This document shows, piece by piece, positions 19,536 to 27,032 of a DNA stretch of 64,000 bases. Numbering within the stretch: the stretch's first letter is position 1; every line of letters begins with the position of its first letter. Source of the stretch: CAVVIG01 sp050249955 (GTDB lineage Bacteria; Acidobacteriota; Vicinamibacteria; Vicinamibacterales; CAVVIG01); contig JBFWPN010000007.1 in the NCBI GenBank assembly GCA_050249955.1, positions 124,001 through 188,000 of the forward strand. The letters run 5' to 3'. The position numbers were made by a program, and so were the translations under genes. The notes under the pieces are model-generated. The model was not told the origin of the DNA, ran no database searches, and was given only the letters and a program-made list of their open reading frames with translations.

Positions 19536-19610
19536 TCGCGTGACACGCCCTTCTCTAAGCTGAATCGACCTTTTCTTTACATCGTCGACTCGAACCCAGA
19601 GGAAACCTTC

Positions 19611-20471
19611 GTGTCCAATCCGTATCGCGTCAAGGCCGACGCACAGATGAAGCAGGGTGTGAGCCCCCTGACGACCGGCGTGCTGCTCGTCTTCCACGTG
19701 CTGTCGCTCTTTGCCGTCTTCACGTTCAGCTGGCGGAACCTGATCGTGGCGCTCGTGCTGCACTGGATGGCGGTGGGGCTCGGCATCAGCATGGGCTATC
19801 ACCGGCTGCACACGCACCGCGGCTTCAAGACCTACAAGTGGTTCGACTACTTCCTCGCGGTCTGCGGCACGCTGACGCTCGAGGGCGGCCCCATCTTCTG
19901 GGTGGCCACGCACCGACTGCACCATCAGTACTCGGACAAGCCGGAAGACCCGCATACGCCGCGCGTGAGCGGCTTCTGGGCGCATGCCGGCTGGATCATC
20001 TTCGGTGAGGCGCAGCACGCGGACACCGCGCGCCTGGCGCGCTACGCGCCAGACCTGAGCAAGGACGCCTTCTACCGGTGGCTCTCGGCGTACCACTGGG
20101 TGCCGCTCACCGCCGTCGGGCTCGGCCTGCTCGCCTGGGGCGGCTGGGGCATGGTGATCTGGGCCATCTTCCTGCGCGTCACCGTTGGCCTGCACGCCAC
20201 GTGGATGATCAACTCGGCCACCCACATCTTCGGCAAGCGCCGCTTCAACATCGACGACGACTCGAAGAACGTGTGGTGGGTGGCGCTCCTCACCTTCGGC
20301 GAGGGGTGGCACAACAACCACCACGCGCACCCGGTGTCGGCGCGGCACGGCCTGGCGTGGTACGAGTTCGACTGGACCTGGGAGTCGCTGAAGATCCTGC
20401 GGGCCATCGGCCTGGTGTGGGACGTCAAGGTGGCGAAGATCAAGCCGTCGTTGGAGGAAGCCGCCGCCTAG
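19611..20471 (+). CDS. Membrane acyl-CoA (delta-9-type) fatty-acid desaturase
   Basis: 286 residues with the three histidine boxes of the di-iron membrane desaturases: HRLHTH (64-69), HRLHHQ (101-106) and HNNHH (234-238), separated by membrane segments. EDPHTPRVSGFWAHAGW and WMINSATHIFG are typical of the acyl-CoA desaturase branch. It introduces a cis double bond into saturated acyl chains using O2 and an external electron donor and sets membrane fluidity. The start is GTG at 19611, preceded by AGAGGAAA. The two-component genes begin 15 nt downstream and may be co-transcribed. Confidence 0.93.
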   Translation: MSNPYRVKADAQMKQGVSPLTTGVLLVFHVLSLFAVFTFSWRNLIVALVLHWMAVGLGISMGYHRLHTHRGFKTYKWFDYFLAVCGTLTLEGGPIFWVATHRLHHQYSDKPEDPHTPRVSGFWAHAGWIIFGEAQHADTARLARYAPDLSKDAFYRWLSAYHWVPLTAVGLGLLAWGGWGMVIWAIFLRVTVGLHATWMINSATHIFGKRRFNIDDDSKNVWWVALLTFGEGWHNNHHAHPVSARHGLAWYEFDWTWESLKILRAIGLVWDVKVAKIKPSLEEAAA

Positions 20472-20486
20472 TCGTATCCTGACCGC

Positions 20487-21398
20487 ATGCGGTCGGGCGC
20501 CATCCGGAAGTCGATCGTCTTCATCGTCCTGGGGATCCTGGGCGTTGGCGGCGCGATTGCCCTCAACATCGGATGGGTCATCTTCTCGTGGAGGGAGGCC
20601 GGCCTGCTCGTGGCCGGCCTCATCCTCTTCCCCCTCATCATCACCGGCGTCGTCCTCAACACGATCTTCCTCGTCCGCGAAATCCGACGGAACGAACAGC
20701 ACGAGAACTTCATCAACGCGGTGACGCACGAGCTGAAGACGCCGATTGCGTCGGTGAAGCTGCACCTGCAGACGCTGCAGCAGCGCCCGGTGGACGAGCC
20801 GAAGCGGCAGGAGTTCTACCAGGTGATGGTGGACGACTGCGATCGGCTGCTCGGCACCGTGGAACAGGTGCTGCGCGCCGGACGGCTGCGGGCACCGCAG
20901 GAGAAGGGCCGCTTCCAGCCGGTGGACCTCGTGCAGCTGCTGGACGACTGCCTGAGCCTGGCGCAGACGCGCTACCGCCTCACGCCGGGCGAGCTGACCT
21001 ACCGCAAGAGCGTCCCCACCGGGGCGAAGCCGCGCGTGATGGGAGACGAGGATGACCTGAAGGCCGTCATCCTCAACCTGGTGGACAACGCCATCAAGTA
21101 CTCGGGCGAGAAGGTGAGCGTGGGCGTCGAACTGGCGCAGGACGGTGCAGGCGCGGCCACCATCCGCGTGAGCGATCGCGGCATGGGCATCCCGGTGTCG
21201 GAACTCGGGCGGATCTTCAAGCGGTTCTACCGCATTCCCGGCGTGATGACTTCACGCATCAAGGGTGCCGGTCTCGGCCTCTTCATCGTCCGGGCGGTGG
21301 TGGCACGCCACGGTGGGACCGTGTTCGCGGAAAGCGACGGCCCCGGACAGGGCACCACCTTCACCGTGCAGCTCCCGCTGACGTCGTCGCCCTCATGA
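20487..21398 (+). CDS. Membrane sensor histidine kinase
   Basis: 303 residues. Two N-terminal membrane helices (about 9-30 and 38-62) with almost no periplasmic loop suggest that it senses the membrane itself. HisKA follows with NAVTHELKTPIASVKLHLQ (His around 80), N box LNLVDNAIKYSGE, and ATPase boxes VSDRGMGIP and KGAGLGLFIVRAVV. The ATG of the response regulator overlaps its stop codon (ATGA). The gene sits 15 nt after a fatty-acid desaturase, recalling DesK/DesR membrane-fluidity circuits, though the sequence family differs; the link is inferred from position. Confidence 0.92.
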   Translation: MRSGAIRKSIVFIVLGILGVGGAIALNIGWVIFSWREAGLLVAGLILFPLIITGVVLNTIFLVREIRRNEQHENFINAVTHELKTPIASVKLHLQTLQQRPVDEPKRQEFYQVMVDDCDRLLGTVEQVLRAGRLRAPQEKGRFQPVDLVQLLDDCLSLAQTRYRLTPGELTYRKSVPTGAKPRVMGDEDDLKAVILNLVDNAIKYSGEKVSVGVELAQDGAGAATIRVSDRGMGIPVSELGRIFKRFYRIPGVMTSRIKGAGLGLFIVRAVVARHGGTVFAESDGPGQGTTFTVQLPLTSSPS

Positions 21399-22138
21399 GC
21401 CGCATCCTGATCGTCGAAGACGAGCGGCACCTGGCCGACGGGCTGCGGTTCAACCTGGAGGCAGAGGAGCACGAGGTGGACCTCGCCGAGTCGGGCGAGG
21501 AGGCGCTCCAGCTCCTGCTCGAGCAGCCGCGGCGCTACGACCTCGTCGTGCTCGACGTGATGCTGCCCGGCATCACGGGATTCGAAGTGACCGAGGAACT
21601 GCGGCGCCAGCAGCTCTACGTGCCGGTGCTGATCCTGACCGCGCGCGGGCGATCCGAGGACGTGCTGAGCGGTTTCGGCGCCGGGGCGGACGACTACCTG
21701 ACGAAGCCGTTCGAGCTGCCGATCTTCCTCTCGCGCGTGCGCGGACTGCTGCGCCGCCACGAATGGTTCCGGCTCGACGCGGCCGGCCGCCAGCCCGAAT
21801 CGCACCGGGCGCCCACGCCACCGCTGCAGGCGTTCTCCTTCCGTGACCGGGTGATCGACTTCGAGCACCTCGAGGTTCGTGTCGGCGAGCGCCGGCTGCC
21901 GCTCACGCTGATGGAGGCGGCACTGCTCCGGTACCTGGTTGAGCACGAGGGCAGGCCCGTGGCCCGCAAGACCATCCTGGACCGTGTGTGGAACGTGCAC
22001 GAGGACACCGACACGCGCGCCATCGACAACTTCATCGTGCGCCTGCGCCGCTACATCGAGGACGAACCCACCCGGCCGCGTCACCTCCAGACCGTGCGCG
22101 GCATCGGCTACCGCTTCGTGGCCAACCCGGATGGGTAG
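21395..22138 (+). CDS. OmpR/PhoB-family response regulator
   Basis: 247 residues. The receiver has ILIVEDERHLADGL, phosphoacceptor DLVVLDVMLPGITGFE (Asp around 51), LTARG and the conserved Lys in DDYLTKPFEL. A linker (about 125-150) leads to a winged-helix DNA-binding domain (VRVGERRLPLTLMEAALLRYLVEHEGRPVARKTIL...RTVRGIGYRFV). It is co-translated with the histidine kinase. The tandem CTGTAA box upstream of the desaturase at 19518 is a candidate target. Confidence 0.94.
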   Translation: MSRILIVEDERHLADGLRFNLEAEEHEVDLAESGEEALQLLLEQPRRYDLVVLDVMLPGITGFEVTEELRRQQLYVPVLILTARGRSEDVLSGFGAGADDYLTKPFELPIFLSRVRGLLRRHEWFRLDAAGRQPESHRAPTPPLQAFSFRDRVIDFEHLEVRVGERRLPLTLMEAALLRYLVEHEGRPVARKTILDRVWNVHEDTDTRAIDNFIVRLRRYIEDEPTRPRHLQTVRGIGYRFVANPDG

Positions 22139-22142
22139 GCTC

Positions 22143-22167
22143 GGACTTCTGGGCTCCGGGTTCTGAC
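22143..22167. repeat. Second copy of the heptanucleotide repeat
   Basis: Degenerate 7-nt units GGACTTC, TGGGCTC, CGGGTTC, TGAC follow directly after the response-regulator stop codon and match the heptads at 7052-7072. The remainder of the 201-nt gap to the oxidase gene holds no feature I can support. Confidence 0.5.
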
Positions 22168-22339
22168 AAACCGTACAGCTCATGCAGCAGTTGCTGACTG
22201 AGCGGTGGCGGTCACCCGATGCCTGACCGGGCCGGGGGCCGCCGTTTCTCGTCCACTCATTGGCCCGTGTGCTGCATTCGACCGCGGCCAGCGCGAGGGC
22301 CGCCACGTTGAGGTGTGCCTCGTGCACCCGGGGGATCCC

Positions 22340-23965
22340 ATGCACGAGCCCGTCAGCGGCACCCTGTTCCCGACCAGCTACCTGAACGACGGCCTTTCGC
22401 TGAAGTCGTGGCTCCTCACGCGCGACCACAAGCGCATCGGCCTGCTCTACCTGGCGGCCGTCAGCTTCTTCTTCCTGATCGGTGGGGCGTTCGCCGTGCT
22501 GCTGCGCCTGGAGCTGGCCACGCCGGCCGGCGACCTCCTGAGCGACGAAGGCTACAACCGCGTGTTCACCATGCACGGCGTGATCATGGTGTTCTTCTTC
22601 CTCATCCCCGCCGTCCCGTCGGTGCTGGGCAACTTCCTGATCCCGCTGATGATCGGCGCCAAGGATCTGGCCTTCCCGAAGATCAACCTGCTCAGCTTCT
22701 ACGTGTACGTGGTCGGCGCCATGTTCACGATGTGGGCGGTCGTCTCGGGAGGGCTCGATACCGGCTGGACCTTCTACACGCCGTTCAGCACCGTGGCGTC
22801 GACCTCGGCGGTGATCCCCGCGGCCCTCGGGGTCTTCATCACCGGGTTCTCCAGCATCCTCACCGGGCTGAACTTCATCGTCACCATCCACACGATGCGC
22901 GCGCCGGGGATGACCTGGTTCCGGCTGCCGCTGTTCGTGTGGGCACACTACGCGACGAGCCTCATCCAGGTGCTGGGCACGCCCGTGCTGGCCATCACGA
23001 TCACGCTGGTGGCGGCCGAACGCTGGTTCCAGTTCGGCATCTTCAACCCGGCCGTGGGCGGCGACCCGGTGCTCTTCCAGCACCTCTTCTGGTTCTACTC
23101 GCACCCGGCGGTCTACATCATGGTGCTGCCGGCGATGGGCGTGGTGTCGGAGCTGATCGCGGCATTCACCCGCAAGCAGGTCTTCGGCTACACGTTCGTC
23201 GCGTTCGCCAGCATCGGCATCGCGGTGATCGGCTTCCTGGTGTGGGGCCACCACATGTTCGTGGCCGGCCAGTCGGTCTACGCCGCGCTCGTGTTCTCGG
23301 TGCTCAGCTACATCGTGGCCATCCCGTCCGCCGTGAAGGTCTTCAACTGGACCGCCACGATGTACAAGGGGTCGGTGTCGTGGGAGACGCCGATGTTCTA
23401 CGCCGTGGGCTTCATCGGCCTCTTCACCGTGGGCGGCCTCACGGGGCTGTTCCTGGCGGCCATGGGCCTCGACGTGCACCTGACCGACACCTACTTCATC
23501 GTGGCGCACTTCCATTACGTGATGGTGGGCGGCACGATCATGGGCTACCTCGGCGGGCTGCACTACTGGTGGCCGAAGATCACGGGCCGGATGTACAGCG
23601 AGGCCTTCGGCAAGCTGAGCGCGGCGATCGTCTTCGCGGGGTTCAACCTCACGTTCTTCCCCCAGTTCATCGTTGGTTACCTGGGCATGCCGCGGCGGTA
23701 TCACGCCTACCCGGATGAGTTCCAGGTCCTGAACGTGCTGTCGTCGGCCGGGGCCTCCATCCTCGCGGTCGGCTACCTGCTGCCGATCTTCTACCTCGCG
23801 CACTCACTCAAGCACGGCGAACTCGCCGGTCGCAACCCGTGGGGGGCCGTCGGCCTCGAGTGGACCACGGCATCGCCGCCCCCGAAGGAGAACTTCGTGG
23901 TGCCGCCCGTCATGACACACGAGGCGTACGAGTATCCGACACCGGTCCGTGGTCACGTCGACTGA
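22340..23965 (+). CDS. ctaD: Haem-copper oxidase subunit I (type A2), orphan
   Basis: 541 residues from ATG at 22340, preceded by a weak GGGGG. Twelve membrane helices are expected. Haem and copper ligands are present: His in TMHGVIM, CuB His in SHPAVY and GHHMF, and two His in AHFHYVM. The D-channel Asp in AKDLAFPKIN and the K-channel Lys in AIPSAVKVFNW are kept. The glutamate of the usual HPEVY motif is Ala, and the motif reads WFYSHPAVY; the YSHP variant defines the A2 branch of type A oxygen reductases (established for Rhodothermus caa3). No subunit II, subunit III, haem O/A synthase or assembly gene lies nearby. Confidence 0.92.
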   Translation: MHEPVSGTLFPTSYLNDGLSLKSWLLTRDHKRIGLLYLAAVSFFFLIGGAFAVLLRLELATPAGDLLSDEGYNRVFTMHGVIMVFFFLIPAVPSVLGNFLIPLMIGAKDLAFPKINLLSFYVYVVGAMFTMWAVVSGGLDTGWTFYTPFSTVASTSAVIPAALGVFITGFSSILTGLNFIVTIHTMRAPGMTWFRLPLFVWAHYATSLIQVLGTPVLAITITLVAAERWFQFGIFNPAVGGDPVLFQHLFWFYSHPAVYIMVLPAMGVVSELIAAFTRKQVFGYTFVAFASIGIAVIGFLVWGHHMFVAGQSVYAALVFSVLSYIVAIPSAVKVFNWTATMYKGSVSWETPMFYAVGFIGLFTVGGLTGLFLAAMGLDVHLTDTYFIVAHFHYVMVGGTIMGYLGGLHYWWPKITGRMYSEAFGKLSAAIVFAGFNLTFFPQFIVGYLGMPRRYHAYPDEFQVLNVLSSAGASILAVGYLLPIFYLAHSLKHGELAGRNPWGAVGLEWTTASPPPKENFVVPPVMTHEAYEYPTPVRGHVD

Positions 23966-24023
23966 CGGCCGTCACCGATTCAAGGCAGCGGCGACCCGGG
24001 CCGATGACCCTGATCGAGCGCGC

Positions 24024-24404
24024 ATGCCTGCAGTGTCCGGTCAGACAGCGATTCCCACCTTCCGCCTCGATGAACGCCGCAGTTCACCGCGCGTCGAGGT
24101 GCTGTCGCGCGTGCAGGGCCGGAATGGCGAGGGGGACTCGGTCCTGCTGATCAACGTCAGCGAGGGGGGCGCGATGGTGCACGGCAACTTCGCCGCGCAG
24201 CAGGGCGAAGTGCATGAGTTCCGGTTCACGCCGGAACCGGGCGCGCCGCCCCTGGTCTTCGCCGCGCGCGTGGTGCGGGTGCTGCAGGTGGCCGGCACGC
24301 ACGAGCTCACCTTCGCCCTCGGGCTCGAGTTCGTCACCACCACCGAGCACCAGCGGCAGTCCATCGCCGAGCTGGTGGCCATCAGCCAGCGCCTCCCGCA
24401 CTGA
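24024..24404 (+). CDS. PilZ-domain protein (putative cyclic di-GMP receptor)
   Basis: 126 residues. The PilZ signatures are both visible: an RxxxR element (RRSSPRVEV, about residues 18-26) and NVSEGGAMV (NxSxxG, about 45-53), the residues that bind cyclic di-GMP. No other domain is present, so it would act as a stand-alone receptor. The ATG at 24024 fits the usual distance to the RxxxR motif. A MshEN-type PilB ATPase, another potential cyclic di-GMP receptor, is encoded about 8 kb away. Confidence 0.82.
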   Translation: MPAVSGQTAIPTFRLDERRSSPRVEVLSRVQGRNGEGDSVLLINVSEGGAMVHGNFAAQQGEVHEFRFTPEPGAPPLVFAARVVRVLQVAGTHELTFALGLEFVTTTEHQRQSIAELVAISQRLPH

Positions 24405-24410
24405 CCGCCG

Positions 24411-25037
24411 TCACTCCGCACCACGGAAGGTGCGTGCCGAGATGTTGATGTCGCCGCAGGCGGCGAGCGCGATCGGCACTCCCGGGACGAGGGCGTCCTC
24501 GAGCAGCCAGCCATCGACACCATGGACAAGGGCCACTGGGTGGACGACCCGCTCCGCAGGTCGGTGTGCCTGGATGCGAACGATCCGGCGCTGGCGGATG
24601 GCGGTGGCCAGCGCCGGCAGCCGTGGATCGCCTGCGGCGGCGGGCTCGTGCTGCACCCGGAACCGGCGTCCCGAGAGGGCCGCCCGGTCGCGCACGGTGT
24701 CGGGCAGCGACTCGATCAGCTTCCGCGTCGCCCGTGCCGCCGCGCCGCCGATGCCGAGCGCTTCCAGCGGACCGAGTGGACGTGAGAGCAGCACGCCGAG
24801 CGCTTCGGCCTCGTCTGCCGAGAGGCCGGTCAGCCGCGTGCGGTAGTTGAAGCCGAGCTCGATCCCCCCGCGCGGACCACGATGCACGACGACCGGGAGC
24901 CCGGCCTCCGTGAGCGCGTCGACATCGCGCAGGATCGTCCGCTGCGCCACCTCGAGCTGGTCGGCGAGCCGGGCAGTGGTCAGCCGCCCCCTGTTCTGGA
25001 GCAGCAGGAGGATCTGCAGCAGTCGGGACGCGCGCAT
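24411..25037 (-). CDS. YafY/WYL-family transcriptional regulator
   Basis: 208 residues from ATG at 25037; a TTG six codons upstream is possible. The N-terminal HTH_11 helix-turn-helix (RASRLLQILLLLQNRGRLTTARLADQLEVAQRTILRDVDAL) is followed by GLPVVVHRGPRGGIELGFNYRTRLTGLSADE, standard for YafY proteins. A degenerate WYL-like ligand domain (RRIVRIQAHRPAERVVHPVALVHGVDGWLLE) ends the protein; the literal W-Y-L triplet is not kept. It is divergent from the uncharacterised gene at 25130, with an inverted repeat between them. Confidence 0.85.
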   Translation of the reverse strand: MRASRLLQILLLLQNRGRLTTARLADQLEVAQRTILRDVDALTEAGLPVVVHRGPRGGIELGFNYRTRLTGLSADEAEALGVLLSRPLGPLEALGIGGAAARATRKLIESLPDTVRDRAALSGRRFRVQHEPAAAGDPRLPALATAIRQRRIVRIQAHRPAERVVHPVALVHGVDGWLLEDALVPGVPIALAACGDINISARTFRGAE

Positions 25038-25047
25038 GGTCCATATA

Positions 25048-25062
25048 TGACACAAGATGTCA
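25048..25062. promoter_or_regulatory. Inverted repeat, candidate operator of the YafY-type regulator
   Basis: TGACA-N5-TGTCA, with AT-rich flank CATATA, lies between the divergent regulator and the gene at 25130. Its position 11 nt before the regulator start suggests autoregulation. Confidence 0.45.
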
Positions 25063-25129
25063 GTCTTGCTGGGCGATAAAGCCGGGGAGACGTGCGCGGC
25101 GGCCTCCGCGCGGCAGACTGGAGAGACCC

Positions 25130-25615
25130 ATGAGCAACCCCTCGGTGACCTACGGCACGGGCACGGCAGACGACCCGTGGATTCTCAAGACCCCGTCGCA
25201 GACCTCCGACTACCAGGCGTGGAAGGACGAGTCGCTCGATCCGCCTGCCCTCGTGGTACAGGTCGGGTCGACCCGCCTCTCGTACCGGCTCCGGGCGCTC
25301 GATGACCTGGCCGGGATGCTCGAGGCGCACGGCGACTGGATGCCACTCGGCAACGCCGACGAGGGGAAGCCGGTGCAGCCGGGCACGATCGAGGCGTGGG
25401 CACGCGACGCGAACAACCCGGTCGGCGGGTACTACGGCCTTCGCAAGGGTTACCGCGGTCGCTTCGCCAACTACGTGACGCCGGTGCTCGAGCTGCTCGG
25501 GCTCGTCGAACTCGAGCACGGGCCGCGCAACAACCGGGCACGCAGCCGCACGTCGCCGGCCGAACCCATCGCGGGTAAGGCGTCGGCTAAGGCGGGAAGC
25601 CGAACGCGAGCTTGA
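25130..25615 (+). CDS. Conserved uncharacterised protein (GTxDDPWxLKTP family)
   Basis: 161 residues, no signal peptide or membrane segment. The N-terminus has GTGTADDPWILKTPSQTSDYQAW, the middle YRLRALDDLAGMLEAHGDWMPLGNADE and EAWARDANNPVGGYYGLRKGYRGRFANYV, and the end a basic tail (about 135-161) rich in Ser, Arg and Ala. I recall similar uncharacterised bacterial proteins with the DDPWxLKTP and HGDW phrases but cannot assign a function. It is divergent from a YafY-type regulator that probably controls it. The stop-proximal 29 nt overlap the convergent methyltransferase gene. Confidence 0.7.
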   Translation: MSNPSVTYGTGTADDPWILKTPSQTSDYQAWKDESLDPPALVVQVGSTRLSYRLRALDDLAGMLEAHGDWMPLGNADEGKPVQPGTIEAWARDANNPVGGYYGLRKGYRGRFANYVTPVLELLGLVELEHGPRNNRARSRTSPAEPIAGKASAKAGSRTRA

Positions 25616-26438
25616 CCGCGGCGTACTCAGGGTGGACCGCGCCGGTCGCAGTCCGGATGACCAGCGGCGGCTCCACCCAGGTGCGCGAACGCACGTCGGC
25701 CGGCAGGTCCGCGGCACGCATCATCGCGAACAGGCCGACGAGCGGTGCGTCCCCCTCGCGGAACACCACGGGGCGCCTGCGGATAATCGAGGCACCCGCC
25801 GCCTCGGCCGCCCGTTCCACCCGGTAGACCTGTTTCTCGGGAAACACGCACGCGAACAACCCGCCGGGCGCGAGGTGCGCCACCGCCACGCGGGCGTAGT
25901 CACTGATGTCGCCGCGCAGCTCGAAACGGCAGGCCACCTTCTGTGGATGGTCCCCCTCGTCGCCGGTGCCGGGCGGGAAGTACGGCGGGCTGCCCAGCAC
26001 GAGATCGAAGCGTTCATCGGCTCCGAGCACCTCCGGATTGCGGAGGTCACCCTCCCGGATCTCGTATCGCGCGTCGAGGCCGTTGTAGGCCGCCGATTTT
26101 CGCGCGAGCCGCACGCTCTCCTCCTGCGCCTCGACGGTGACGAACCGCGCACCTGGCAGCCGCCACGCCGCCACCATGCCCACCGAGCCGATGCCCGACC
26201 CGAGGTCCAGCACCCGCTCCGCGCGCGGGGCCCAGCTCGTCCCATACCACGCCGTCAGCACATCGTCGGTCGAGAACCGATGCCCGTCGCGAAGCTGGAA
26301 GAGGCGGAAGTGGCCGCTGATGGCGTCGAGCGACTCGGTGGCGGGCAGGTCGGGCTGGGCGTCGGCCCCGGGCGGAAGGGGGCCGGGCTTCGCCCACCCG
26401 CGGAAGTGCGTGGCGCGGCGCTGGTCGTGAACGGACAC
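25587..26438 (-). CDS. TrmN6-like SAM-dependent methyltransferase
   Basis: 283 residues from GTG at 26438. The FRLFQLRDGHRFSTDDVLTAW segment and Rossmann motif I VLDLGSGIGSVGM (about 76-88) match the family of tRNA1(Val) (adenine-37-N6) methyltransferase. The catalytic (N/D/S)PPY motif appears as GSPPYFPPG (about 153-161), followed by CRFELRGDISDYARVAVAHLAPGG. The usual N is Ser, as in some relatives. Target RNA is inferred from family only. It lies 38 nt downstream of a small zinc-ribbon gene. Confidence 0.85.
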   Translation of the reverse strand: MSVHDQRRATHFRGWAKPGPLPPGADAQPDLPATESLDAISGHFRLFQLRDGHRFSTDDVLTAWYGTSWAPRAERVLDLGSGIGSVGMVAAWRLPGARFVTVEAQEESVRLARKSAAYNGLDARYEIREGDLRNPEVLGADERFDLVLGSPPYFPPGTGDEGDHPQKVACRFELRGDISDYARVAVAHLAPGGLFACVFPEKQVYRVERAAEAAGASIIRRRPVVFREGDAPLVGLFAMMRAADLPADVRSRTWVEPPLVIRTATGAVHPEYAAVKLAFGFPP

Positions 26439-26476
26439 ACCCCATCATGGCATGCGCCCGGCAGGCGCTCAGCGGG

Positions 26477-26653
26477 TTACCAGCCGTTGCAGTCGAACTT
26501 GAAGCTGCAGGAGAGGCACTTGATGCAGCCCTTCACCTTCGCCAGCTCACGCGTCTCGCCGCACCGCGGGCACGTGGTGACCTCGACGTCGGTGGCGACG
26601 GCGGGAGCGAGGGCGGAACGAACGGGGGTAACCGGGCGGGGTGGCTGGGCCAT
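26477..26653 (-). CDS. Small zinc-ribbon protein (58 aa)
   Basis: The 58-residue frame opens with MAQPPRPVTPVRSALAPAVA, a Pro/Ala-rich tail, then six cysteines: CPRC, CIKCLSC and a final C in FKFDCNGW at the C-terminus. The spacing CxxC-x12-CxxCxxC resembles the cysteine-rich C-terminal extension of class II (B12-dependent) ribonucleotide reductase, where it binds zinc and relays thiols. Stand-alone copies may serve that role in trans (inference; no reductase gene is here). It is too short for most ORF callers. No clear Shine-Dalgarno sequence is seen. Confidence 0.72.
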   Translation of the reverse strand: MAQPPRPVTPVRSALAPAVATDVEVTTCPRCGETRELAKVKGCIKCLSCSFKFDCNGW

Positions 26654-26675
26654 CGAGGAGATAGTCTAGCGAAGT

Positions 26676-26909
26676 TCAGGGGTCGTGCTTGACGCTCTCA
26701 CCTTCGTGGGTGCGCAGCCAGTCGTCGCTCATGCCCGACACGCGAATGGCACTGTCTGCCGGTGGCGCCCCTCCACGCACCGGTGCCGCAAGCACACGGG
26801 CCAGGAACACGCGAATCCTCGCCGACGCGGGCGGACGCGGCACATCTGTCTCGCCTGTGGTCACCACCGTGATGCTGTTCATGAACCCTGTACGCATGGC
26901 ACCTGACAT
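26676..26909 (-). CDS. Doubtful small hypothetical protein (77 aa)
   Basis: The frame reads MSGAMRTGFMNSITVVTTGE at the start and ends GMSDDWLRTHEGESVKHDP. No family, signal peptide or membrane helix is recognised, and only a weak GGGG lies upstream. It is on the same strand as, and 22 nt upstream of, the zinc-ribbon gene. GC at third positions is lower than in neighbouring genes, which argues for caution. Confidence 0.3.
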   Translation of the reverse strand: MSGAMRTGFMNSITVVTTGETDVPRPPASARIRVFLARVLAAPVRGGAPPADSAIRVSGMSDDWLRTHEGESVKHDP

Positions 26910-26974
26910 CGTGCAGCACGCCCCGTTGCGCGAGCACGATCCCAGTGGAACCTGACGGGCGGCCAGGGATCCAT

Positions 26975-27007
26975 CCGTCAAACAGCCGAACCGTCGAATT
27001 TTGACGG
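26975..27007. promoter_or_regulatory. Inverted repeat upstream of the AI-2E transporter
   Basis: Perfect 8-bp arms CCGTCAAA (26975-26982) and TTTGACGG (27000-27007) around a 17-nt centre, 26 nt before the transporter start. It could be an operator or a leader hairpin. Confidence 0.4.
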
Positions 27008-27032
27008 GGGAGGTGCACGCCGGGCACCGATC

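Larger units (their letters stand above)
26654..27032. other. 379-nt region with one doubtful small ORF
   Basis: The longest gap in the window. It holds the doubtful minus-strand ORF at 26676-26909 and an 8-bp inverted repeat at 26975-27007 close to the start of the AI-2E transporter gene. Both plus-strand frames here lack family features and codon bias. Confidence 0.5.

Noticed and set aside
23091..23120. Broken active site in oxidase subunit I (HPEVY to HPAVY)
   Set aside because: The preceding YS residues show it is the normal A2-type motif, not a loss of function.
21227..23803. 858-residue minus-strand frame opposite the response regulator and oxidase genes
   Set aside because: Crosses two well-defined genes in antisense and has low-complexity Asp/Glu/His/Arg composition.
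26685..26955. Two overlapping plus-strand ORFs of 73-88 residues in the longest gap
   Set aside because: No ribosome site, no family features and poor codon use; the minus-strand ORF here is slightly better but still doubtful.
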